Assembly: GCA_029554925.1 (NCBI GenBank)
Contig: JAKPUV010001020.1
Span: 1 to 22,728 of the forward strand
Length of the DNA: 22,728 bases
Direction of reading: 5' to 3'
Origin: Candidatus Hydrogenedentota bacterium
Lineage (GTDB): Bacteria > Hydrogenedentota > Hydrogenedentia > Hydrogenedentales > CAITNO01
Below the pieces are notes generated by a model, which was not told the origin of the DNA, did not search any database, and saw nothing but the letters and a program-made list of their open reading frames with translations. Each line of letters starts with the position of its first letter. The first letter of the stretch is position 1. Made by a program: the position numbers and the translations under genes. Below, piece by piece: positions 14,908-22,060 of this stretch.

Positions 14908-15818
14908 AAGACTTTCTTTCCCTCGCGGACTACACGGGCGACGAGATTCTGGCGTTTCTGGACTTCGCCGACCGGCTGAAGGCCGAGGTGCGCGCGGGCA
15001 CGCCGCACCCCCTGCTCCAGGGCAAGACCCTGGCGCTCATCTTCGAGAAGCCCAGCCTGCGCACGCGGCTCACCTTCCAGATCGGCATGTTCCAGCTCGG
15101 CGGCCACACGGTCCTCATTGACGACATCCTCGGCCGCCGCGAGTCGGTGCCCGACGTGGCCCGCAACCTGGAGCGCTGGGTGGACGGCATCATGGCCCGG
15201 ACCTACCGCCACGCCCACGTCGTGGAGCTGGCGCGCTGCGCCCGCATCCCCGTGATCAACGCCCTCACGGACCTGCTGCACCCCTGCCAGATCCTGGCGG
15301 ACGTGCAGACCCTGCGCGAGCACAAGGGACGCGATCTCGGCAGCCTCAAGGTCGCCTTTGTCGGCGACGGCAACAACGTCTTCCACTCCTGGGCCAACTT
15401 CGCCGCCCGGGTGCCCCTCAACCTGACCCTCGTGTGCCCTCCGGGCTACGAGGGCGACGCGGAGATCACCGAACGCGTCCGCCGCGAGGCGAAGGGCGAC
15501 TTTGTCATCACCCACGACGTGGAGGCGGGCCTGCGCGATGCCGACGCGGTCTACACGGACGTGTGGGCCAGCATGGGGCAGGAGGAGGAGGCCGAAACCC
15601 GCGAGCGCGCCTTCGCCCCCTACCAGGTGAACGCCGCGCTCATGGCGTTGGCGAAACCCGGCGCGCTGTTCATGCACTGCCTGCCCGCCCACCGGGGGCT
15701 TGAGGTGACCGATGACGTCATCGACGGGCCCCAGTCTGTCGTCTTCGACGAGGCCGAAAACCGGCTGCACGCCCAGAAGGCCGTGCTCGCCACCCTGCTC
15801 GGCGGCCCGAGGAACTAG
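14901..15818 (+). CDS. argF: Ornithine carbamoyltransferase
   Basis: This 305-aa cytoplasmic enzyme makes citrulline from ornithine and carbamoyl phosphate. The ATG at 14901 overlaps the argD stop by 7 nt. An in-frame GTG at 14883 would add six residues with no support. The carbamoyl-phosphate motif reads 'SLRTR' (residues 52-56) instead of the more usual STRTR. 'HPCQILAD' (127-134) matches the HPTQ motif with Cys for Thr. The ornithine loop 'SMG' (224-226) and 'HCLPAHRG' (259-266) are standard for ornithine rather than N-acetylornithine carbamoyltransferase. All catalytic residues other than the two substitutions are kept. Confidence 0.93.
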   Translation: MVKDFLSLADYTGDEILAFLDFADRLKAEVRAGTPHPLLQGKTLALIFEKPSLRTRLTFQIGMFQLGGHTVLIDDILGRRESVPDVARNLERWVDGIMARTYRHAHVVELARCARIPVINALTDLLHPCQILADVQTLREHKGRDLGSLKVAFVGDGNNVFHSWANFAARVPLNLTLVCPPGYEGDAEITERVRREAKGDFVITHDVEAGLRDADAVYTDVWASMGQEEEAETRERAFAPYQVNAALMALAKPGALFMHCLPAHRGLEVTDDVIDGPQSVVFDEAENRLHAQKAVLATLLGGPRN

Positions 15819-15823
15819 AACCC

Positions 15824-15841
15824 GGCGGCCCCGCGGCCGCC
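15824..15841 (+). other. Intercistronic hairpin between argF and argG
   Basis: GGCGGCC at 15824-15830 pairs with GGCCGCC at 15835-15841 around a 4-nt loop in the 45-bp gap. There is no T-tract, so it is unlikely to stop transcription. It could affect mRNA processing or relative expression of the flanking genes. Confidence 0.4.
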
Positions 15842-15863
15842 ACAGCCCAAAAGGACACCTGAC

Positions 15864-17084
15864 ATGAGCGACAAGGTCAACAAGATCGTGCTGGCGTATT
15901 CCGGGGGGCTCGACACCTCCGTCATCCTGAAATGGCTCAAGGAGACCTACAAGGCCGACGTGGTCGCCTACATCGCCGATGTGGGCCAGGGCGAGGAGCT
16001 GGAGGAGGCCCGTGTGAAGGCCATGAAGACCGGCGCCTGCGAGGCCGTGGTCCTCGACCTCAAGGAGGAGTTCACCCGCGACTTCGTGTTCCCCGCCATG
16101 CGTGCCAACGCGATCTACGAGGGCTCCTACCTCCTGGGCACCAGCGTGGCCCGGCCCATCATCGCCAAGGGCCAGATCGAGGTCATGCGCCAGACCGGCG
16201 GCGACGCCGTCGCCCACGGCGCCACGGGCAAGGGCAACGACCAGGTCCGCTTTGAGATGACCTGCATGGCCATGGAGCCCGGCGTTAAAATCATCGCGCC
16301 CTGGCGCGACCCGCAGTGGACCCTGAACACCCGCGAGAAGATGGTGGCCTACGCGAAGGAGCACGGCATCCCCGTACCCGTCACGGCGAAGAAGCCCTAC
16401 TCCTCCGACCGCAACCTCCTGCACATCTCGTTCGAGGGCGGCATCTTGGAGGATCCGTGGAACGCGCCGCCGGACGACATGTTCGTCCTGAGCGTCTCCC
16501 CCATGCAGGCCCCCGACACGCCCACCTTTGTCGAGGTGGACTTCGAGGCCGGATGGCCCGTCGCCGTGGACGGCGAGCGCCTGAGCCCCGCCGCGCTGCT
16601 GGCGAAGCTGAACGCCCTGGGCGGCGCGAACGGCGTCGGCCGGGTGGACCTGGTCGAGAACCGCTTCGTGGGCATGAAGTCCCGCGGCGTGTACGAGACC
16701 CCGGGCGGCACGATCCTCTACGCCGCGCACCGGGCGGTGGAGTCGCTCACCATGGACCGCGAGGTCATGCTCCAGCGCGACCAGTTGTCCCCCAAGATCG
16801 CCCAGCTTATTTACAACGGTTTCTGGTATTCGCCGGAAATGGAGGCCCTGACGGCCTTTGTGGACAAGAGCCAGGAGAACGTCACGGGCACCGCGCGCGT
16901 CCGCCTGTACAAGGGCAATTGCGACATCGTGGGACGTCGCGCCGAGAAGACCCTCTACGACCCCCAGATCAGCACCTTCGAGGAGGACGAGGGGGCGTAC
17001 AACCAGTCCGACGCCACCGGATTCATCCGGCTGAACGCCCTGCGGCTCCGCGTGCGGAACCGCGCCGGCTTCTTTAAGGGCTGA
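15864..17084 (+). CDS. argG: Argininosuccinate synthase
   Basis: This 406-aa enzyme joins citrulline and aspartate using ATP to form argininosuccinate. The N-terminal ATP pyrophosphatase loop 'AYSGGLDTS' (residues 11-19) is intact. Other family stretches are '[12 protein letters not shown]', '[14 protein letters not shown]' and '[12 protein letters not shown]'. Length is typical. AAGGA lies shortly upstream of the ATG. It is the last gene of the operon: a strong terminator follows 32 bp after the stop. argH is not next door, so the final step is encoded elsewhere. Confidence 0.97.
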   Translation: MSDKVNKIVLAYSGGLDTSVILKWLKETYKADVVAYIADVGQGEELEEARVKAMKTGACEAVVLDLKEEFTRDFVFPAMRANAIYEGSYLLGTSVARPIIAKGQIEVMRQTGGDAVAHGATGKGNDQVRFEMTCMAMEPGVKIIAPWRDPQWTLNTREKMVAYAKEHGIPVPVTAKKPYSSDRNLLHISFEGGILEDPWNAPPDDMFVLSVSPMQAPDTPTFVEVDFEAGWPVAVDGERLSPAALLAKLNALGGANGVGRVDLVENRFVGMKSRGVYETPGGTILYAAHRAVESLTMDREVMLQRDQLSPKIAQLIYNGFWYSPEMEALTAFVDKSQENVTGTARVRLYKGNCDIVGRRAEKTLYDPQISTFEEDEGAYNQSDATGFIRLNALRLRVRNRAGFFKG

Positions 17085-17116
17085 TTTCCCACAGCTCCTT
17101 TATTGGCAAAGACTTG

Positions 17117-17150
17117 CGCGGAGGCATCCTGCCGGATGCCTCCGCGTTTT
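17117..17150 (+). terminator. Intrinsic terminator after argG
   Basis: A perfect 13-bp stem (17117-17129 with 17134-17146) with a 4-nt loop is followed by TTTT and further T-rich bases (17147-17156). It lies 32 bp after the argG stop and should end the fmdB-arg transcript. Confidence 0.9.
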
Positions 17151-17190
17151 CGTCTTGCAGCCGGACAGATACGACCCCGTTTCCCGCCCT

Positions 17191-17216
17191 CACCTTCAGG
17201 CAAGTGAAAAAAGGTG
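17191..17216 (+). promoter_or_regulatory. Dyad and A-tract directly upstream of a -35 box (possible operator or UP element)
   Basis: CACCTT (17191-17196) and AAGGTG (17211-17216) form an inverted repeat that ends immediately before the TTGACA at 17217. Its inner part carries an A-run (17207-17212) in otherwise GC-rich DNA. The position fits a regulator site or a polymerase alpha-subunit contact. No known regulator motif is recognised. Confidence 0.3.
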
Positions 17217-17245
17217 TTGACAGCGGGGCTGGAACCTGCTAGTCT
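17217..17245 (+). promoter_or_regulatory. Sigma-70 promoter of the repeat-protein gene
   Basis: A perfect TTGACA (17217-17222) and TAGTCT (17240-17245) are 17 nt apart. This is the best consensus promoter in the window, and it lies after the argG terminator and before the large surface-protein gene. The start would be near 17252, giving an untranslated leader of about 190 nt. Confidence 0.75.
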
Positions 17246-17251
17246 GGTGGG

Positions 17252-17445
17252 CAGGCAGATGGTAGAACCACCTTCGACGGGGTGGTTCCGTGTGCGCATC
17301 CCGCGCACGAAGCAGGTGACATGCAGGTTCATCGGTGTCGTAATCTCTTGGAGTGTCTCGCAATGCAGGCGGGGAGTCCCTCGGGGCGTCCCGTGCGCCG
17401 TGCGTCTTTAACCCCTTTTCCCAACCCCATGAAGGAATCCTACCC
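17252..17445 (+). other. Structured 5' leader of the repeat-protein mRNA
   Basis: This gene-free stretch (the gap 17085-17445 is 361 bp in all) should be transcribed from the promoter at 17217-17245. It contains two close perfect hairpins: 8 bp (17265-17272 with 17281-17288) and 6 bp (17292-17297 with 17303-17308). A less structured stretch follows, with the ribosome-binding AAGGA about 10 nt before the ATG at 17446. I do not recognise a known riboswitch or tRNA in it. Confidence 0.4.
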
Positions 17446-20400
17446 ATGAAACACGCAAGAACTTTGTGCGCCCTTGCGGCCGTCTTCGCGGTGCTCGTCG
17501 GAGTGCCGTGGGCGGCCTCAGCCACGGTGTACGTGGATCCGACGGCGCCGGGCCCCAACGACGGCACGTCGTGGTCGCAGGCGTTCACCACGCTGCAGCC
17601 CGCCATTGACGCCGCGTGGGCGGCCGGCGGCGACGAGGTGTGGGTGGCGGGCGGCCCGGCCGGCAGCCCGGTGGTGTACGGCGAGGCGCGCACCGAGGCG
17701 TGGGGTTCCGCGTCCGTGACGGGCTCGCTGGTCATGAAGGACAATGTCCACATGTACGGTGGATTCGAGGGATACCGCGGCGGCGCGGGCGCGCAGGAAA
17801 CCGCGCTGTCCCAGCGGGCTCTGGCCCTGAACCTTGCCGTCATCAACGGCGCGACCGCCCGCGGCGGCAGTGCCGCCTATCACGTGGTGGTGTTCGGCCG
17901 TTCGGCGGCCCCGACCGTCAACGCGATCCTCGACGGCTTCCACATCACGGGCGGCAACGCTTCCGGCGAGCCGGGCGACTACCACACCTGGCGCGGTGGC
18001 GGCATCTACAACTGGGGTTCCGCCCCGGTCATCGCCAACTGCGTCATTTACGGCAACAGCGCCGAAGTCAGCGGCGGCGGCGTCGCCAATGTCAGCGGTG
18101 TGGTCGGTCCGGCGGACGCCGTTCTCACCAACTGCGTGATCGCCGATAACACGGCGAACCGCGGAGCGGACACGGCGGGCAACCCGATCCGCGGCGGCGG
18201 CGGCGTGTTCAACGATGTGGCCGACCCGGTGATCCGCCACGCGACCATCGCTGGCAACACCATCGGCAATGCGGGCTACACGCTTTTCGGCGCGAACAGC
18301 GGCGGCATGTACAACTGGGAGTCCTCGCCGGTCATTGACTCCTCCATCATCAAGCAGAACACGGTCGGCAACCTCCAGGACGACATTCTTTTCGGCTCAC
18401 TCGAGGTGTCGGTTGTCTCCTACACCAACGTGGGCTACGCCTATCCCGTCTACCAGCCCGACGGCAGCTGGACGGTCACCGGCGGCGCGGTCCCCGCAGG
18501 CCCGGGCAACATCAACCAGGCCCCCAATTTCAGCGGTGCGTACCCCTTCCCCTACCAGGCGGAAGTGGCCCCCTGCGTGGACGCCGGCAATCCGGCGAGT
18601 CCTGTGGCCCTCGATGCCCGCACGGCAAACCGTCCGCTCGGCGCCGCGATTGACATGGGCGCGTACGAGTACAGCGCAAACGGACCGGCTGCGGTCTGCC
18701 AGGCCGCCACAGTCACCCTGGACGCGGCGGGCAACGGCACGCTGACGGCCTCCGCGATTGACGGCGGCAGCTCCGCCGAAGCCGGCACCCACACGCTCGT
18801 GGCCGACCAGACGGCCTTCGGCTGCGCCGATGTCGGCACGCCCTCCGTTTCCCTGACGGTCACCGACAAGCTCGGCCGCACGGCGAGCTGCAACGCCACC
18901 GTCACGGTCGAGGACGTCACCGTCCCGGTCATCACGCAGTGCGCCGCCGACCAGGGCGTGCCGGTGGACGCCTCGTGCGAGGGGACCATCCCGGACATGA
19001 CAGCCAACGTTATTGCCACCGACGCGTGCGGCATCGCGTCCGTCACGCAGAACCCGACCGCCGGCTCCACCTTCACGGGTTCCGCGCTGGTCACCTTCAC
19101 GGTGACAGACAACAACAGCAACACGGAAACCTGCACGGCGACCGTGACGGGGCTGGACAGTGACCCGCCGGTCATCACGACCTGCGCGGGCGACCAGACG
19201 CTTGCAGTCAACGCGAGCTGCCAGGCGGCGATTCCGGACCTGACGGGCGCGGTCGTGTACACGGACGTGTGCGCGGTCACGGTCACGCAGGATCCGGCGG
19301 CGGGCACGCTGGTCGGCCTGGGCGACACGGTGGTCACGCTGCGCGCGGAGGACGCCTCCGGCAACTTCGACGAGTGCACCGCCACCGTCACGGTGGAGGA
19401 CACGGCCGACCCGGTGATCACGTCCTGCGCGGCGGACCAGAACATCGCCGCGGACGCGACCTGCCAGGCGGCGATCCCCGACCTCACGGGCGCTGTGGCC
19501 TACACCGACGACTGCGCGGTCACGGTCACGCAGCTTCCGGCGGCGGGCACGCTCGTCGGCCTGGGCGACACGGTGGTCACGCTGCGCGCCGAGGACGCCT
19601 CCGGGAACTTCGCCGAATGCACCGCCACCGTTACGGTGACCGACGCCGCCCCGGCGGCCCCGGCGCTGCTGGCGGTGGCCCCCGACACGGGCGTGGCCGG
19701 CGACTTCATCACCAACGCGGCGGACATCACGCTGCAGGGCACGGTCGGATCCGCCGTCCCGGGCACGGTGCTTAACGTGCGCCTGGCCCCGGTTTCGGGT
19801 GTCCTGCCGGCCGTCTTTGCGGCCCAGTATGAGGACATCCCGACGCTTGGCGGCGCCTTTGCGGTGCCGATCAACGGCGTCGCCGCGATGACCTACTACA
19901 TGGTCTTCCAGACCGAGAACAACTGCGGCACCCTGAGCGCCTGGTCCTCCGAGCACACGGTGATTGTGGACCGGACCGCCCCGACGATCACGACCTGCCC
20001 CGCTGACCGTGACGTCACGGCGGACACGTCCTGCCAGGGCGCGATTCCGGACCTGACCGGCGACCTGGTGGCGACGGACAACGTGGCCGGCACGCTGGCG
20101 GTTAGCCAGAGCCCGGTCGCGGGCACGCTGGCCGGCCTGGGCGCCACCACGGTCACCATGACCGTCGAGGACCTGGCGGGCAATACGAGCACCTGCGACG
20201 TGGTCGTGACCGTCGTGGACACGCCCCCGGCGGCCCCGGTGCTGGTCCAGATGATTCCGGACACCGGCGCAGCCGGCGACTTCATCACCAGCGCGACGGA
20301 CTTTCAGCTCCAGGGCACGGTCGGATCGGCCGTCGCCGGCACCCTGCTGAACGTGCGCCTGCACCTGGTGACGGGCCTGCTGCCGGCCGTCTACGCCGCG

Positions 20401-21906
20401 CAGTACGAGGACGTTCCCACGGCGGGCGGCCTCTTTGCCGTGCCGCTGACGGGTGTGGCGCCCGGGACCTACTACCTGGTCTTCCAGACCGAGAACAACT
20501 GCGGCACGCTGAGCGCCTGGTCCTCCGAGCACACGGTGGTTGTGGACACGGCGGTGCCGGTGATCACGGCCTGCGCGCCGGACCGCCAGGTCGCCGCGGA
20601 CGGCACCTGCCAGGGTGCGGTTCCCGACCTGACGGGCGACGTGGCCGCCACGGACAACGTGCCCGGCACGCTGGCCGTGACGCAGAGCCCGGTCGCGGGC
20701 ACGACGGTTCCGATGGGCGACACGACGGTGACGCTCACGGTGACCGATCTCGCCGGCAACACGAGCACCTGTGACACGACCGTGACGGTCGCCGACCTCA
20801 CCGGCCCGGCCTTCACGGCCTGCGCGCCCGACCGCGCGCTGGCCCCCGGCCCCGGTTGCACGGGCACCGTGCCCGACATGCTGGCCGAGGTCACCGCCAC
20901 GGATGTTTGCGGCACGGTCGTTGACATCGTCCAGAGCCCGGCTGCGGGCGAGCCCTTCACCGGCGCGGTCACGGTGGTCTTCACGGCCACGGACGACTCC
21001 GGCAACACCGGCACCTGCGAGACCCTCGTGAGCCTGGTGGACACCGAGAACCCGGTGGCGGTCTGCCAGAACATCACTGTGGACCCGGCCGACGGCACCG
21101 TGACGGGCGCCGACATTGACGGCGGCAGCACGGACAACTGCATCGTGCAGGAGCTGCTGGTGGACGGCGCGGCCTCGGTGACCTTCACCTGCGCCGACCT
21201 CGGCGACAACACCGTCACCCTGACTGTGCGCGACGCCAACGGCAACGAGGACACCTGCACCGCCACCGTCACCGTGGCCGACACGACCGACCCGGTCATC
21301 GTCCTCAACGGCGACGCCAGCGTGGTGCTGGACAACGGTGAGACCTACACCGAGCTGGGCGCCACCGCCACCGATGCGTGCGACGGCGACCTGACCGGCA
21401 TCCTGCTCATTGGCGGCGACACGGTCAACGACCGCGCCCCCGGCGTCTACACGGTGACCTACACGGTGTCCGACGCCGCGGGCAACGAGGCGGTCGCCAC
21501 CCGCACCGTCACCGTCCAGCGCGTGGCCTGCGCCCTCGTGGTCGAGGCCGCCGCCACGGACATTGACGCCACCCCGGGCGACACGGTCACCCTGGAAGTC
21601 AGTCTCGGCGCCGGCAACTGCGCCATCGGCGACATCCACTACGACTGGAAGAAGGACGACGGCACCAAGGCCCTCGTCTCCCTGCCCGGCGCGGCGGATG
21701 ATCCGGTCCTGACCCTTACGGACGTCACCGTGACCGACTCCGGCGTCTACGTGTGCGAGGTCTCCGACGACATGTACGCCGTGCAGTCGCCCGAGATCCA
21801 CCTCACGGTGGCGGCCGGCGTGCCGGCCGCGGGCGGCCTGGGCCTGGCCCTGGCGGCCCTGGCTGCGGCCCTGACCGGCGCCGGCGCCCTGCGCCGCCGC
21901 AAGTAG
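17446..21906 (+). CDS. Large secreted beta-helix/HYR-repeat surface protein with C-terminal anchor
   Basis: This 1,486-aa protein starts at the ATG at 17446, which has AAGGA upstream and a signal peptide (MKHARTLCALAAVFAVLVGV, cleavage near 'ASA'). Residues about 28-410 form a Pmp-like right-handed beta-helix ('VYVDPTAPGPNDGTSW', repeated 'GGGIYN'/'GGVFN' turns, closing 'IDMGAYEYS'). Eight HYR-like repeats of about 80 residues follow (416-491, 492-571, 572-652, 653-734, 845-926, 1037-1117, 1118-1199, 1200-1280), many with a 'CAADQ...CQxAIPDLTG' pattern. Two longer modules (735-844, 927-1036) interrupt them. Then come a DUF5011-like domain (1281-1357), an Ig-like domain with 'DSGVYVCEVSD' (about 1361-1456) and a tail of Gly/Ala hydrophobic helix plus RRRK. 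It is probably an adhesive or structural surface protein. No enzymatic motif is seen. Confidence 0.88.
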   Translation: MKHARTLCALAAVFAVLVGVPWAASATVYVDPTAPGPNDGTSWSQAFTTLQPAIDAAWAAGGDEVWVAGGPAGSPVVYGEARTEAWGSASVTGSLVMKDNVHMYGGFEGYRGGAGAQETALSQRALALNLAVINGATARGGSAAYHVVVFGRSAAPTVNAILDGFHITGGNASGEPGDYHTWRGGGIYNWGSAPVIANCVIYGNSAEVSGGGVANVSGVVGPADAVLTNCVIADNTANRGADTAGNPIRGGGGVFNDVADPVIRHATIAGNTIGNAGYTLFGANSGGMYNWESSPVIDSSIIKQNTVGNLQDDILFGSLEVSVVSYTNVGYAYPVYQPDGSWTVTGGAVPAGPGNINQAPNFSGAYPFPYQAEVAPCVDAGNPASPVALDARTANRPLGAAIDMGAYEYSANGPAAVCQAATVTLDAAGNGTLTASAIDGGSSAEAGTHTLVADQTAFGCADVGTPSVSLTVTDKLGRTASCNATVTVEDVTVPVITQCAADQGVPVDASCEGTIPDMTANVIATDACGIASVTQNPTAGSTFTGSALVTFTVTDNNSNTETCTATVTGLDSDPPVITTCAGDQTLAVNASCQAAIPDLTGAVVYTDVCAVTVTQDPAAGTLVGLGDTVVTLRAEDASGNFDECTATVTVEDTADPVITSCAADQNIAADATCQAAIPDLTGAVAYTDDCAVTVTQLPAAGTLVGLGDTVVTLRAEDASGNFAECTATVTVTDAAPAAPALLAVAPDTGVAGDFITNAADITLQGTVGSAVPGTVLNVRLAPVSGVLPAVFAAQYEDIPTLGGAFAVPINGVAAMTYYMVFQTENNCGTLSAWSSEHTVIVDRTAPTITTCPADRDVTADTSCQGAIPDLTGDLVATDNVAGTLAVSQSPVAGTLAGLGATTVTMTVEDLAGNTSTCDVVVTVVDTPPAAPVLVQMIPDTGAAGDFITSATDFQLQGTVGSAVAGTLLNVRLHLVTGLLPAVYAAQYEDVPTAGGLFAVPLTGVAPGTYYLVFQTENNCGTLSAWSSEHTVVVDTAVPVITACAPDRQVAADGTCQGAVPDLTGDVAATDNVPGTLAVTQSPVAGTTVPMGDTTVTLTVTDLAGNTSTCDTTVTVADLTGPAFTACAPDRALAPGPGCTGTVPDMLAEVTATDVCGTVVDIVQSPAAGEPFTGAVTVVFTATDDSGNTGTCETLVSLVDTENPVAVCQNITVDPADGTVTGADIDGGSTDNCIVQELLVDGAASVTFTCADLGDNTVTLTVRDANGNEDTCTATVTVADTTDPVIVLNGDASVVLDNGETYTELGATATDACDGDLTGILLIGGDTVNDRAPGVYTVTYTVSDAAGNEAVATRTVTVQRVACALVVEAAATDIDATPGDTVTLEVSLGAGNCAIGDIHYDWKKDDGTKALVSLPGAADDPVLTLTDVTVTDSGVYVCEVSDDMYAVQSPEIHLTVAAGVPAAGGLGLALAALAAALTGAGALRRRK
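18919..21285 (+). repeat. HYR-like repeat array with nested recent duplications
   Basis: The array encodes seven consecutive HYR-like units after the first, more divergent one. Two levels of duplication show in the DNA. A 243-bp tandem pair (19159-19401 and 19402-19644) is near-identical over its second half. A 576-bp period repeats the HYR-plus-insert module (insert copies 19648-19977 and 20224-20553), with almost identical DNA at 19909-19968 and 20485-20544. The period is always a whole number of codons, so the reading frame is kept. Confidence 0.85.
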
Positions 21907-21925
21907 CCCCCACTCCGACCGTTTC

Positions 21926-21965
21926 GGCGGCCGCCGGGATCCCCCGGCGGCCGCCTTCTTGTTCT
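21926..21965 (+). terminator. Intrinsic terminator after the repeat-protein gene
   Basis: A perfect 13-bp GC stem (21926-21938 with 21943-21955) with a 4-nt loop is followed by TTCTTGTTCT. It starts 20 bp after the stop codon. Confidence 0.85.
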
Positions 21966-21993
21966 GCGCGCGTGCGGCATCCCCCGCCGCGTA

Positions 21994-22023
21994 TTGACTT
22001 CCGGCGACGCCGCAACGCATGCT
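21994..22023 (+). promoter_or_regulatory. Weak candidate promoter of the last gene
   Basis: TTGACT at 21994-21999 is a good -35 match. At 18 nt spacing the -10 is CATGCT (22018-22023), only three of six consensus bases. The position, after a terminator and about 40 bp before the start codon, is suitable. Confidence 0.35.
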
Positions 22024-22060
22024 CAGGGGTGTCCCGACAACCGGAAAGGAAACCGACACC

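Noticed and set aside
15824..15841. Terminator between argF and argG
   Set aside because: The 7-bp hairpin has no T-tract and the gap is only 45 bp, so argG is more likely part of the same transcript.
17252..17320. Possible tRNA or known riboswitch in the hairpin-rich leader
   Set aside because: The two hairpins do not form a cloverleaf, there is no acceptor stem or T-loop signature, and no riboswitch core I know is present.
17214..17411. A 65-codon open frame in the leader of the repeat-protein gene
   Set aside because: It would begin with a TTG inside the -35 region, upstream of the predicted transcription start, with no ribosome-binding site.
19159..20553. CRISPR-like direct repeats
   Set aside because: The repeats are long, in frame, a multiple of three, and encode HYR-type domains; there are no short uniform repeats with unique spacers.
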